Source: Blastocystis sp. Blastoise
Lineage: Eukaryota > Sar > Bigyra > Opalinata > Blastocystidae
Assembly: GCA_039096225.1 (NCBI GenBank)
Contig: JBBPEB010000015.1
Coordinates: 558,001 to 622,000 of the forward strand
Direction of reading: 5' to 3'
DNA: 64,000 nt
Of this stretch, positions 26,347 to 44,868 are shown piece by piece (the stretch's first letter is position 1; each line of letters opens with the position of its first letter). The position numbers and the translations under genes are program-made. The notes under the pieces were generated by a model. It worked only from the letters and a program-made list of their open reading frames with translations, made no database searches and was not told the DNA's origin.

Positions 26347-26440
26347 TATATATATATACTTTCATAATATTATTTGAATAATTATACACATTATATATAG
26401 TCGTAAAGCTTATAAGGATAAACTAAATACCACAGAATAA
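24320..26440 (+). CDS. Ulp1/SENP-like (C48) cysteine protease of the MULE
   Basis: Multi-exon gene between the non-coding interior and the right TIR; its stop TAA (26438-26440) overlaps the first base of the TIR. It reads DINDKEKLDITTIHENTK, an acidic leader, then the C48 pattern: SDLYLNDFIIDTYINYLW (substrate-binding LNDxII), LIIIPYCHYNHWILYTV with catalytic His (CAT 25085), LEIRCYNSMERI with Asn (AAC 25310) where the family usually has Asp, and ESPQQHNSYDCGCYLL with oxyanion Gln and nucleophile Cys (TGT 25567). A lysine/arginine-rich C-terminus (KRTKHAKRFVARKVSRKK) resembles a nuclear signal. Family known role: cleavage of SUMO/Ub-like precursors or conjugates. The first exon and start codon were not found; the left limit is approximate. 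Confidence 0.78.
26150..26345. repeat. (TA)n tracts in last protease intron
   Basis: Two long TA runs (26150-26212 and about 26299-26345) sit in the intron between the exon ending KKNLTNS and the final exon RKAYKDKLNTTE. Translation through the first gives an artificial Tyr-Ile repeat. Confidence 0.85.
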
Positions 26441-27143
26441 ATAAATATGGACTAAACACAAAATAAAGCACAAGAATAAAACAATTTATTTTCTCATATT
26501 TTATTTGTCGTTAATTTTTATTTTTATAGTTTATTATTTTATTTTAATTATAAATCTTTATTTATGTCAATATAGTAAAAATTATATTTATTTTGTAAGA
26601 AAATACTCTCCATTTTAAAGAATTCACTACATTTGTTAAAATTGTGTTTTTGCTTTGAGTATTTTATTGTGATAACTTTACTAGTCTGAAATTGACTGAA
26701 TACAAATAGACTCACTTAATTTACAACTTCAAGACAAGAAATGTAGAAATGTTTACGTTTTTTTATTAAAAGCTCAAAATAGTTCAGTGTACCTTTATTT
26801 ATAATTTAATATTATATAAGAGTGTCAAAACAAAGTTTATACCCAGAATTCTGAGTGATATACTAAGAATGACAAAAAACAAGTTTATATTTTATTTCCT
26901 GTCGTCTTATACAAGTATCACAATAGCATACATACTGTGTTTACATTAAAATCTATCATTTAAGATAATATAAAAGTTGAATAATATATGGGACGACTTT
27001 GATAAATTTTTAGAAGTTCTTTTAGAAGAAAAATACAAGAGTAAATTATTATTGGTAAAAAAAAAGTTCATTTTATGACTCACTCGTCCCGCGGGACGAC
27101 CAAAAATAAAACACAAAAACGGGACGAGGTTAATCAAGTTCTC
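26439..27143 (-). repeat. Right terminal inverted repeat of MULE, 705 bp
   Basis: Inverted copy of 16179-16883, same length and no difference found by eye. It ends at the outer edge with CAAGTTCTC, directly followed by the target duplication. It contains the palindrome at 27084-27099. Confidence 0.93.
27084..27099. promoter_or_regulatory. 16-bp perfect palindrome in right TIR
   Basis: Same TCGTCCCGCGGGACGA palindrome as at 16223-16238, 44 bp from the right outer end. The symmetric placement supports a role in end recognition. Confidence 0.6.
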
Positions 27144-27152
27144 ATAAAAAAC
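27144..27152. repeat. Target-site duplication, right copy (ATAAAAAAC)
   Basis: Identical to 16170-16178, directly after the right TIR. The pair marks the insertion event that placed the MULE between the TOG and MFS genes. Confidence 0.93.
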
Positions 27153-27365
27153 ATCATAGAATCCTCTTTTCATATATAAAAACACGACTAAACACTATTT
27201 ATTTTTATTAAAACACACATGATTATTCTCTGGAATGACGACCAATGAGTATGAGAAAAAGAAGAAATTCCTAAATTGATGGTTTTAAATTCATTTATCT
27301 TTTTTCTTTGGTATATTTTTTTAACAGAAAAAATATTTTTTTTTTGCCAAGTTTACTCAATTATA

Positions 27366-30433
<3,068 letters not shown>

Positions 30434-31055
30434 TTATAATTTTTTTTTCTCGTTTATGTTTTATTTTAATTTATTTTATATAAGTATTTTATATATTTTT
30501 CATATATTTATCATTCCTGTGAAGTTATAAAAATAGCTATAATATATTATATTCATTGTGGTTTGAGTTTGCGATGAGTATTATGTATATATATCTCTTT
30601 TATTGTTTATTCTTTTTTTAATATTTTTTTAAAATATTTATTTTGAATTGTAACGTTATTTTTAATTTAAAAATAATGTATTTTTGTATATTTTTGTTGC
30701 CTTTTTCTATATCTAATTCTTAATATCATTAGTAGTTTTATCATATTATTACAGTAGACAAATCAACTTGAACATCAACAACCAATAACATATACAAAAC
30801 GTGAATAGATCACACTAATCTCAATGAAACAAAAGAAACAAATAAAAAAAAAAGAAAAGCAAAAGAATTGAAATAAAATTATTATAAAAAATATGAACAA
30901 ATAGCTTGTATCAAGAAGAATATATTGATAATATTAACTATTAAAAATATAAAATAAAATATAATTAACTAAAAAAATAAAGAAGTGAAAAAGTGAAAAA
31001 TATTGTATTATATAATATAATATAGAATAAATGAAATATATATATATATATATAT
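30434..31055. other. Intergenic between convergent genes
   Basis: 622 bases between the stop codons of the MFS and EGF genes. T- and A-rich, presumably two 3' UTRs. No coding or RNA signal seen. Confidence 0.5.
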
Positions 31056-34000
31056 TTAGAGTAACGATTTATAGAGACTATGTGTATTTTGATATCCGTA
31101 CTGTGTAGGTATTTTCTTTGTTTTGGTGGTGATTGTAAGACGACGTATAGTAACGAAATAATACAGAACAGTATAACCAGAGACTATAGCAACAAAAGCT
31201 ATTACAATACTTACAATACCTATATATTATATCTTTATATATATATATAAAGATATATATGTACATATAAAGATATAATTTCCATAAGATAATTCACATG
31301 ATTTCCCGTAATAACCAAGATAACAACTACATCGACCAGCCATGTTATTACAATATCCATTGGTGGGAACACAAAAATAGGTGCACGTACTTTCATTTCG
31401 AGGAACAGAACAATCAATTCCCGTGAAATCTTGTTGACAGAGACAAATACCTTTTCCCGCCAATCCCTCATCACATTTCCCGTGGTTACTACCTATAATA
31501 ATAGATACAAAGATAATTTTACATAATAATATAACTAATATTATGTTTATATATATAATATACAATGCTTAATAATATATATTTATAAATATATACAAGG
31601 AAAACCATCAGAAAAAGGACATTGATTCGTACAATTAGCTCCAAAATAACCGCGGGAACAATCTGAGCATAAAGAAACAGGATCATAATGACCGCTACAG
31701 ATGCATTTCCCGTTTCCATTCCTACCATCCTATATATATAATAGTTATATATATATATAGAATAGTTATGTATATAGAATAGTTATGTATATAGAATAGT
31801 TATGTATATAGAATAGTTATGTATATAGAATAGTTATGTATATAGTATAGTTATGTATATAGAATAGTTATGTATATAGAATAGTTATGTATATAGAATA
31901 GTTATGTATATATAAATACATCACATCGTCCATGTATACAGTTTGGACACTTCTTGCATTCCTCTCCGAAGTAATTATGTTTACATCGCTCACACAGGGG
32001 TCCGTCATGCATTGCGTCACACACACATTTGCCACTATAGTATAACAATGTATATATATAATATATATAACAATGTATAATATATAATATATATAACAAT
32101 ATATAATATATATATATAATGTATAATATTACCTTCCTTTAATTCCTTCATCACATTTACCCGATAAACACGGGGAACAAGGCTCACAATTAGTGCCATA
32201 ATATCCAGGGGAACACTCCTCACAATTGGCGGCAGGATCCCTCCCTGGTGGGCAACTGTCACATGCTCCTTGAGTACAACTGGGAATCATAGTAATTAAG
32301 CTAATAATATCCGCGGGAAATGGAGTATCCACAGGAAATAATGTAAAATAATCTTGATAATTATCAGTTTTTGGAGTTATATATCCGATTGCTCCATAAT
32401 AAGTACCTATAATAATAATTTAGATAATAATAATAATAATAATAAAAACATATAAATATTAAAATATATATATATCTAATAAAAACAACAAAAAAAAAAT
32501 AATAAATATAAATACATGAGTTACAATAGAATGATGCATCCTTCGTAATCATGATTTGAGATATAACATGTGTCTCAAGTTTACCATCACACGTGACATT
32601 CGGTGAAAACGTATAAATAGCTTCATAGATATTTTCTGTTGGATATTCTTTCGTTGATATAGATATATAACTATATATACAAGTGAATAATATATCGTAT
32701 ACATAATTCTTATATACACATAAATGAATGATACGTTTAATAAATAATTCTTATATATATAAATACATAGGTAATTGTATATCCATAGTAAGTTCTAAGA
32801 GAAGAGGAGATAGATTATCGGATCGATAGCCGAGGGAAAAGAGGGCGGGAAGTGACGCAGAGGGGAGAGAGAGGGTTGTTGGTGTAGAATAAGAGAGAGA
32901 AGGAGGGTCTACATGGATAGAAATAGAATAATCATTTAGACTCATCATGTAATATATATATATATATATATATAACGTATATAGAATAGAGAATACTATA
33001 AATAACATACAATAATGATAATTAGTTTTCATGATAATAAATTGACCTGGTTCAAGTTTAATAGTAATATAAAGAACACATTCGTCACAGGGAAAATCTG
33101 TTTGTGTATATACGTCGATTGTTGGAAGTGGGGGAGACATGTGAGTGAAATATTGATTCTTAGAAGTATATATAACACTACAGAGTATAGAATAGAATTA
33201 TTATTATTATATATATACGATTGTATTGGTGAGAATTGAATACCATCAATATAATCAACAGATATATAACTATATATATAATGAATTAAGAATGTATATT
33301 ATAACATATAACTATATATATAATGAATTAAAAATGTATATTATAGCATATAACATTATATATATAATGAATTAAGAATGTATAATATAGCATATATCAA
33401 TATATATATATATAATAATATATACGGGGATGTTGAATTATAGGATCCGACATGTAAATATAGATATATATATTGGGTGGTATTCGATTGATTATTCTCT
33501 TTTATTATTAATTCTTGAGTATTCAAATTGTAAGAATGATCTATAGAGTTATATATAGTTATTTATATATATATATATATACAATTTGTTTTATAAGCAT
33601 TAAATGGAAAACTAATAATATCACATTTAGCATTAGATGTAGAATTCATAGCATTCCCACGGGAATATACATCTTTAGGAGGAAATGAAGAAAAAGAAAT
33701 ATAATATTTCCCTATTGGATCATAGTTATCCATAACCGCGGGAATCTTTAGTTTTCGTGGAAATCCATTATCGATGGATCCTCTAGTGATTTTTGTTTTA
33801 TTCTATAAATAGATATATTATATATTGAATTATATTATTTATTGTATATATAATATTATATTTTATATATATACAGCATAATAGAGTATATAGAATATTC
33901 GACATCGACCCCAATAGAATAAATCAACTTCATATTCTCCATCAAATGTAGTATGAGAGTCTAATGAATAATATATAATAGGTGATAAGTTCTTATATAT

Positions 34001-35386
34001 AGATATATGTTGAAAAGAGAGAAAACGAGGGATTGTAGGAACATCTTCTGCACGTGTACTGAGGGCCATTCTAATGGGAATATCACATGCTTTTGTAGGG
34101 ACAATAATGAGGTATCATAATTAAAGAATTTTATTGATTTATATATATATAAATATAAATAAATAAATAAATAAATAAATATATATATATATATATAATG
34201 AGAGGATATAAAATGATAAGTATCCCATGAAAATGTGTTATTCTGATAATTATAATGATATTCCGACGTGAGTTCCGACGTGGACACAAAACTACCTGGA
34301 ACTATATATATATATAAACAAATAAAAAAAAAATAAAATAAATAAATAAATATAAATAAATAAATATATATATAAATAAATAAATAAATATACCTGGTCT
34401 CTCAAATCCATTTTTATATAATGATATATAGTTATCAGAGAGTATACTATATATATATATAAATATGTATATATATATATATATATACCTAATAATATAA
34501 TTTTGAGGATATATAGTAAGACTGGTAACATCATCTGAATTAGAATCACTCTATATATATATAACAAGATATACTTTGAAATAACAGAATCATTGAATAA
34601 GAATATTTATGAATAATATATTAATAATAATAACTATATATATATATATACTTCATTACTATATAGGTTTGGCTTGTCAGGAGTATTAAAATAAAAGGCA
34701 CTAAGACGATAAGGATAGCGATCCTGAGTATATTGTATATATTCATTGGACTTAATATGGCTGAAACAATCTGAAAATACAATCAAATAAATATAAATAT
34801 AGTTTATATAATGGTATAGAATAGTTCAAACAAACAAAAATATATATATAAAGATGATACATAAAATAAAATAATATATATAAATATCATACAATCTTCC
34901 TTATAAGATAACGTTACAAATGCGTTAGCGAGTTCAGTAACACGGAATTCTATTCGAATTCGTTTTCCTTTGACGACCATAGAGGGATATTGTAGTTGTG
35001 TAAATGTATATATCAAATTTGTTTGACATGTAATTCCACTAAAAATAAGTAAGAAACATATATATATATATATACGCAGAGATATATTTTTTATCTGGTA
35101 AATAAATAACGTAGATTCCCTCAAGAGTTGGGAAGAATTGACTAAGAATAATAATACTGTCACAAAACTACTTAATAAAATACCATGATGCTTTGATAGA
35201 GATTGATACAACATGATAGTTTGTTTGTAAAGAGAGATCTACTGGAAAAAACCCGGCATAACTAATAGTTTTGACTTTTTCAGGCTCATCGTTGAAATAT
35301 GTGCATTCGGAAGAGACGTGGATGATGAATAGCATAAAAAGCATCCCAAAATACAATCGATTTGAATAATGATTAGATACTATCAT
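31056..35386 (-). CDS. Type I membrane protein with tandem EGF/laminin-type repeats
   Basis: Start at 35386 with a signal peptide (LYFGMLFMLFIIHVSS, cleavage before ECTYF). The first two thirds are many small exons of beta-rich extracellular sequence that I do not recognise. From about 32330 to 31270 there are consecutive laminin/tenascin-type EGF repeats: CDSCPPGRDPAANCEECSPG, CEPCSPCLSGKCDEGIKG, CVCDAMHDGPLCERCKHNY, CKKCPNCIHGRCD, CICSGHYDPVSLCSDCSRGY, then CLCQQDFTGIDCS and CSCYLGYYGKSCE. A transmembrane helix (IVSIVIAFVAIVSGYTVLYY) and a basic tail of about 40 residues follow, with stop TAA at 31056-31058. An adhesion or receptor role is inferred. An intron at 31735-31915 is a minisatellite. 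The ectodomain may resemble attractin/teneurin-type proteins only in its EGF part. Confidence 0.75.
31735..31915. repeat. 17-bp minisatellite in EGF-gene intron
   Basis: About ten copies of GAATAGTTATGTATATA head to tail (one copy has GTATAG), in the intron between two EGF-coding exons. The period is not a multiple of three and the block is bounded by splice-like TA runs. Confidence 0.9.
33265..33415. repeat. ~55-60-bp tandem repeat in EGF-gene intron
   Basis: Three imperfect copies containing TATATATAATGAATTAA(G/A)AA and TGTATATTATA(G/A)CATATA. Intronic. Confidence 0.75.
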
Positions 35387-36291
35387 TCTTTCTATTTCAC
35401 AGATTAGATTACTCTACGATGAAAAGCTTATTTATTTGTATTTCAATTCTGAATAGTTCTTTGTAATGAAATAAAAATGTGTTTTCAATTTATGACAACA
35501 ATATTTTTGAATATTCTGGCTTCCTCCTTAAATTTATGTGTTTTTCCATGGTTTTATAAATTATCTTTTGATAGTTGTTTTTTGTGTTCAGGTTCAAGGA
35601 TGTAGTCATTGTCTATATACGAAGATCTTCTTATATTGTATAGGTAATAATAAAAATATTAAGTATTTTAAAAGTAACAAATTAGTGAATGTAATTCTCA
35701 TCTATAGTTTCAATAGCTCTTTTTTGTAATAGAAGATATTTTGAAACAACATTTAGTATAAACAGTATGAACATGATTTGGGTAATGCTATTTTTTATAT
35801 TTATATGAATTATGGTTATGTGGAGTAGTCAGTTTATAAATAATTTGCATTTTAAAACTGCCACTGTGTACTATATTTATCAATGAAATGAATGATAAAT
35901 AGAGGAGACTCAGAAAATACGTTAATCTGTTCATTACTACGTTTTATTTTTAGAATATTGATTATGAAATATTTTGGTGCATAAAGATGTTAACTGAAAA
36001 CAAACATTTATACATCATGTTGATAATAAGTGCTCAAAGTGGTATAATTATATGTATTTTCGTTTATAATATATGTATCATGAAGCACTGAAAAAAGATA
36101 AATTATAGAACAGCTAAACAAGAGTAATGAAAAAACTAGACTTAGTTAACGATAAAAGCCAAAGAGATAAATACTTAGTTCACATCAAAAAGTAGATGGA
36201 TAAAAAAGGATATATGTACAGTTGCCATAAAAAAAGACGCACAAAAAAAAAGAAGGAATAATTGATAGAATATATAGAGATAAATATCAAT
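35387..36291. other. Intergenic between two minus-strand genes
   Basis: 905 bases between the EGF-protein start and the aminotransferase stop. Mixed sequence, no long repeats. A loose inverted repeat (GTAGTCAGTTT ... AAAACTGCCAC, about 35827-35874) slightly resembles the MITE at 48684 but is too weak to call. Confidence 0.45.
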
Positions 36292-38939
<2,648 letters not shown>

Positions 38940-40289
38940 TATTGACTTTTATAATAAATTATTTATGTATATTTATTCAAAATAAAAAATAGAAAAACGA
39001 AACAGAAGCTTTGTTTTTTGCCAACAAATTGTTATATAGAAAGCAGTGTTTTGCACGGAAAATCGAAAGAAATTTCTCGATTTCTCGGACAATGAGCAAT
39101 AACAAAATGACAGTGTCCTATGACGCAAATGTATAGTGATCCAAAAATATATGTTAATAAAGAAAAATACTTCCAGTTTTCAACAATTGTGTTGGACAAT
39201 AAAAGATGACTCATTTTTTTATGGAAAACGAATTTAAAAACAGCTTCTTTTTGTATTTTTTCTTTTTTTGAATCATTTCGTCAAGGATAAGATATATGAG
39301 GTGAAATCAGTTTTTTAATAGCATCATTGTGTCTTGAGTATAGTACTACTATTATAATAGGAAACTCTATAGTTTTTTCAAAATGATAAAAAAACATTCG
39401 TTTACACTTTTTTTCTTCTTGTGAAATGAATTGATCTTTTAATGGCATAAACACTTATCGGTTATACTTTGCAATTTAGTCTATGGATGCTGATCCATTT
39501 AAAATACTATATATTTGTTATTTACAAGAGAATTATTTCATTCTACTCTCTATATATCAAAATATGTTATTTATATCCATAATATTAATTCTCGATTCTC
39601 AAAGAGATAAATAAATCTTTTTTAAATAAATCAATTCTTTTTATAGATGATACTAGAAGATTTATTCGTATTCTAAAAACAAATGAATAGCAGAGATTCT
39701 ATGTTATTCTTTTTAATTGCTGACAATATAAAATGAAACTTTTTTCTAGAAAGTACAGGTTAAGCTTACAATAGAATATACATAGTTTCATAAACAAGAA
39801 AAATGAGTATTTCCATTACTCCACATTATCTATTGAAATCAATTTAATAATCCATTAGCAAGTTGATTTATCTGAGTGGTCTACATTCCATACAATCTCG
39901 AATTCTAATACACCATTTAAGCAATGAAAATGACAAAATGGGGAGAAAAGTGTCTGACAAATATAGATCCATAGCATAAAGTATTAGCAATCGCATAGCT
40001 ACATTTTTTATATCATTCTTATTAACAGATTATAAGAATAAGCACACTTAATTATGTATAACGTATCTTATATACTCGAGATGTATCTTATTAATATTAA
40101 TATAGACTTGTTTTGTTTCATAATAGTTTTCTAATTGTTATATCCTTAATAAATCACTATCATTCGAACATTTAAAAATTTAAAATGATGATAATAATCA
40201 CGGAAATTCATTTTTTCACAGTTTCATTTGAGAATAATTTATTTTTCTGAATTTGATTTTTTAATTATCATATTCGCCTTCTAAAACGA
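38940..40289. other. Intergenic, divergent promoter region
   Basis: 1.35 kb between the start codons of the aminotransferase and the KHDC4-like gene. Moderately AT-rich, non-repetitive, no recognisable exon. The minus frame 39032-39214 has no motif and ends without splice context. Confidence 0.5.
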
Positions 40290-42102
40290 ATGAGTAACCC
40301 TCAAATGTATATAGTTAGAGAATTCGTATCATGTTCTCAATTAATATGAATGTATATCTAGAGTTCGTAAGAAATCCCGATGGGATGATAAGCCTGATGA
40401 AACTGTATCAAATCAAGCAAATTACACAAGTCAAGATGAAGTTAAGCAGAGTGTCTCAGATCAGCAATCAAAGAATTCTGGAAATGAAAAAGTATTTATT
40501 TCATAACAAAGTCAAAACAAATTCATTTTTAGAAACCAGTGATCACAGATTCTTTAAAGAAAGCTTTAGCTGTTGCAGCTCAAATATCAAGTCAATTATC
40601 AGCAAGTAACGCTGGAAAACAATCAAAAATTGTGTATTTGGAAACAGGATTAAGTGGATGTATTGACAAGGATACAAGAGAGTTAATTACAGGACCTAAT
40701 GTATGCTATTATAATTTATAACTTTCTTTGTTATTATCTATATATATATAATTTTGATTTCGAAATGTATATTTTTCTTCATTATATATATATACTCTAT
40801 ATTATATGATCAATATTTTATTTCTTTAATTCTTAAAAATAAATGTTTTTGTCTTTATAGAATCAATACTTATCGTATATAGAATCTCAGACTTTTTGTA
40901 CTATTCAATTGAAACCACAAGATTCTCATGATTATTTCATGATTTCTTATATAAATGAAACTCAAAAACAATCATGTATACATCAACTTGAAAAACTTTT
41001 ACAAACAGTGTATTTAAAAAAACAATTCTTATATAAGCCAACAAAAGTATCCATTACGGAACCTGTATATTAATATTCATCAATTTTTCATAACTACAAA
41101 TAAATATATATATACATATAGACATTAGATATATCTATCTTGCCTCCTCCTCCTCTTCCTTCTTCTTCTTCTGTTTTATCTCTTCCTATCACTTCAAATA
41201 CTTCTCTTTCTTCTCAACCTCTATCTTATCTTCTTCTTCCTCCTCCTCCTCTTCTAAATCCTATACAAAATCCATTATATATATCTACTCATTCTCCTTA
41301 TTCTATTCCTCCTCCTCCTCCTCCTCCTCCACTTCCTCTACCTTTATCTACTTCTACCCTATATAAATCTCCTTATATATCATCTGCATTACCTCTATCT
41401 TATCCTCCTTCTCCATATATATGTTCTCCATCTATTCCTATAGATATTAGTCAATACCCAGAGATGAATACACAACCTTTAGTTATAAAAAAGAAGAAAA
41501 ATAATAAAGATACTTTGGAAGATACTGAAAATCATGGGAATCAAGAGAATAATAAGGAAGATTTAGATTCTACAGATGATGGAAGAAGAAAAAGACGATA
41601 TAAAGAGTTTATTGATAATCCTAAGGAAGTTCAAGTGAAACGAGTTGTTATAGAAACATCAATAGATGACGATTTTAAAGAAAATGAAAAAGAAAAGGAT
41701 AAAGATAGAGAAATTAATATTAATAAAGACATAGATATGAAGAATCCACCTATTAAATGTATTACTGTAGATATGAATAATGATCAAGACATTTATCCTA
41801 GTATTTTTTATTTTATTTTATTTTATTTTCTTTATTTATTTATTATTAATTTATTTATTTATTTAATATTATATTATTAATTTATACATTATTAATATAT
41901 TATTTAATTATTATTACTATATAGTTTTGTATGGACATGAAGGTAGTGATGATGACCTAGATTCCCGTGATTATACTACACCTTCATCATATCTAGAGTC
42001 TACTTCTGTTTCAATCAATCCATTAGATACTCAGGATTCTATAAAAGAATCAACTATAACATATAATATCAATAAAAATAATAATAATAACACTAATAAC
42101 AC

Positions 42103-42147
<45 letters not shown>

Positions 42148-42856
42148 TAATGATAATTCATCAATGCTATCCATTCCTATAGAAGATAATATATCAATAA
42201 AAGAAATTAAATTTATATCAAAGAATATATTACTAAATGAACGAAAAGATACTCCTTTAGAACTAGAAGATAATCATGAGAATCACTATATATATAATTA
42301 TGATACATATATGGATAATAATAGCGATAAAAATACAAATCAAGATGATGACACTATAGATTCTATAGAAGAAGAAATGAAGAAATACCGCGGGGATTTG
42401 TCTTATTCACCAGGAAGGAATGATACTATTAATTCAGAGAGTAGTTCTTTACATACAGATAAATACTCAAAGAATAAGAAAAAAGATAAATATAAAGATA
42501 AGTTTAGTAATAAATATAGTGACTCTGAAGAGGATGAAGAAGAGAATGAAGAAGATATCGACGTTATTTCCACGATTATTCAAAAGAAACAGAAATCCGC
42601 AATGAAACATAATAAAAGAATTGATATCAATACTGATAAAGATGGATTTATTATGCCTAAATCGTTACCTAATATGAATGAAAAAAGTATTTCTATATAT
42701 ATATATATTATAGAATTACCTATATTCTTAATTGTTAATATTATATATATATTTTATATTTATTATTAATGTGTATATGAATTAATCTCTATAGAGCCTT
42801 CGTTGATATCTTTAGTTGGTTATACAGATAGTGATGATGATAGTGATGATTTTTAA
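40290..42856 (+). CDS. KHDC4: KHDC4/BLOM7-like KH-domain splicing protein
   Basis: RNA-binding protein related to KHDC4, a factor acting in pre-mRNA splicing and snoRNA-host processing. A tiny first exon (MSNPQ) joins after an intron ending at CTAG to VRKKSRWDDKPDE, the RxxRWD start typical of the family. Then ITDSLKKALAVAAQISSQLS, KIVYLETGLSGCIDKDTREL, ITGPN joined to NQYLSYIESQTFCTIQLKPQ (KH core with the GPN in place of GxxG) and SCIHQLEKLLQTVYLKK. A proline-rich region (41145-41460), a basic/acidic segment, a short Asn run and a C-terminus SLVGYTDSDDDSDDF follow; the human protein also ends acidic. Stop at 42854-42856. Assignment is good for the KH part. Confidence 0.8.
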
Positions 42857-43217
42857 TATAGAATCAACATTATATAATTTTGTTTTTATGTCAGTCTTCT
42901 AAAGATATTGTTCTTTCTTTGTTAACATAGACTTATTAGTTTATAATATATACAAGGTTTTGTTGTTATATATTATGAATCATTATTACTATTTATTAAC
43001 TTATTGAATATATTTTTTAAATTATATTCGATAAAAATATGATTTTATTCTGAAATATAGTTACTTCACTATAGATGTATATAATTTTTTAAACAAGCAA
43101 ATAGAAATATCACATATTAATGAATAAATGTAAATGATTGAAATTTTTTTTTAAAACTTTTTAACAAATATAAACATAAGACTTATAAATATGAAAGAAT
43201 ACTTTTAAATATCATAA
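42857..43217. other. Intergenic between convergent genes
   Basis: 361 bases between two stop codons, with T runs. Probably 3' UTRs and polyadenylation signals of both genes; nothing else seen. Confidence 0.5.
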
Positions 43218-43733
43218 TTAACTTTGTTTCGACATATATTCATCATAACTATGTCCAAATTTAATAAATTTAAATTTAAGTGTTTTCGTATCTAATAACG
43301 CTGGTCCTAAGGGTAAAATATCTCTTCCAAGAATAGAACGAAGTATTAATGAGAAATATATATAAAACGAAATCACTGCAATTATACAGGATAAAACAGC
43401 TCCTATATAGAATAATCATATAATAATAACATATATATTTTATAAAATATCTATAGAATAGTTCTTATTATTATATATATATATACCTGCAATAACAGAC
43501 ATATCTGCCCATATTTCAAAATCTGCTAATATACATACAGCAATAATTAATATTAATAATAAAACAAAAGATATATTAATAGGAAGTGCAATCAATGTTA
43601 ATCCAACAGTATATAATGCATATCTATATATATATATTATATATAAAATGGTAAAAAAATTACGTTTTTAAGTTATTTTAATATATATATATATTATATA
43701 GAAAACGGTAAAAAAAATTATGTTTTTACGTTA

Positions 43734-43820
<87 letters not shown>

Positions 43821-44284
43821 CCCTGCAAAAGCGACTCCTAGTTGTTGATCAGGCCTTGTTGTTGTTACTTCAGGAGTAGCATATACTTCTATCATTAATG
43901 TAGCTGATAAACCTAACCAAAATAAACCATATCTATAGTATAGTATATTGTTAATATACAAATTAATTATATATATATTGATATAGTATTTATATATATA
44001 TTATAATATACATAATTATTTAAATATATTTTTCTTTATAATCATCAATAAGTATATAAAATAATAAAAAGAAAAAGAAGAAAAAAAAAAAAAAGAAGAA
44101 GAAGAAAAAATAATAATAACTATATAAATACGCTGTAAATGTTAAAGCTCCAAAAAGATTACCTCTAGATATATCTACCCATCCTGCTATTAATTGTAAT
44201 ATACCTGGAATTAATATAAGCCATGGAAATAATAAGATAGGGCCTAAGGGAAAAATAAAACAAAAATAGATCTTTATTATCATT

Positions 44285-44318
<34 letters not shown>

Positions 44319-44868
44319 AAAATTATTATTCTAGTTATACTCTTCTCCTATTAAATAATCATTAAAAAAAAACTATATTTCTAATACTCTATAATATATA
44401 TATATATACCTTGTGTTGCTCCTAATTTCCATAAACCTACATAAAGAAATCCCATTCCAGTTCCAAAAAGACCTAATGGTGAAGGATCTAATTCATCTAA
44501 TTGAATTAAAACAGGTTTAAATCGATCAGTAGACATAGCACGAAGTCGTTTTATTAATCCTTTACTTCCAGGTCGACTTGGACCTTGTTTTTCTTTCTAT
44601 TATTATTAAAGAATAATACTCATTATAATATCCATATATATACTCCCATTTCAGATTCTTTAACAACAGGAATTGGACCCAAAGAAGATTCTGACCGTGT
44701 TCGATGAATTCTAGTGTCTATATCTATTGTATTACTATCTAAAACATTATTGTCAGCCACTACATATATTATAATACTTTATTTATTATTTTATATACGT
44801 AAAGGTGGGTAATTCGAGTCATCAAAGGAAGAAGAACTGTCATGATTCACATCTTTGTAACTCTTCAT
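43218..44868 (-). CDS. GPR1/FUN34/YaaH (SatP) family transporter
   Basis: Six-helix acetate/succinate transporter family (AceTr), plasma or organellar membrane. Start at 44868 (MKSYKDVNHDSSSS) with a soluble N-terminus of about 80 residues, then QLDELDPSPLGLFGTGMGF, which is the family's NPAPLGL signature with Asp for Asn, and LYVGLWKLGATQG. Later exons: GPILLFPWLILIPGILQLIA, GWVDISRGNLFGALTFTAY, ATPEVTTTRPDQQLGVAFAG, LIALPINISFVLLLILIIAV, MSVIAGAVLSCIIAVISFYI. The tail KFIKFGHSYDEYMSKQS precedes TAA at 43218-43220. Seven or so exons. Transport of acetate would suit a fermentative or anaerobic metabolism, but this is inference. Confidence 0.85.
43738..43812. repeat. (TA)n tract in transporter intron
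   Basis: About 37 uninterrupted TA dinucleotides, in an intron between exons coding the fourth and fifth membrane segments. Confidence 0.95.

Larger units (their letters stand above)
16179..27143 (+). mobile_element. Complete Mutator-like element (MULE), 10,965 bp, carrying transposase-UBL and Ulp1-like protease
   Basis: The element is bounded by 705-bp terminal inverted repeats (16179-16883 and 26439-27143) beginning GAGAACTTGATTAACC, with a perfect 9-bp target duplication ATAAAAAAC outside. Inside, in order, are a spliced transposase gene continuing into a ubiquitin-like domain (16894-21234), a TA tract and small GC-rich hairpin (21255-21341), about 3 kb of non-coding DNA with diverged 180-bp repeats, and a spliced C48-type protease gene ending at 26440. 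Intact ends, equal TIR lengths with no difference found by eye, and open frames suggest a recent, possibly autonomous insertion. MULEs with Ulp1 proteases are known from plants; the ubiquitin-like domain is the unusual part. Confidence 0.92.

Noticed and set aside
31735-31915. Regularly repeated 17-mers suggesting a CRISPR-like array
   Set aside because: Copies are directly adjacent without spacers, AT-only, and lie in a eukaryotic intron; this is a minisatellite.
35820-35880. Possible second MITE copy (AAAACTGCCAC with an inverted partner)
   Set aside because: Only about 10 bases match the 48684 element's end, and the arms pair poorly.
39032-39214. 60-residue minus-strand frame in intergenic DNA
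   Set aside because: No motif, no plausible splice partners, lies in a divergent promoter region.
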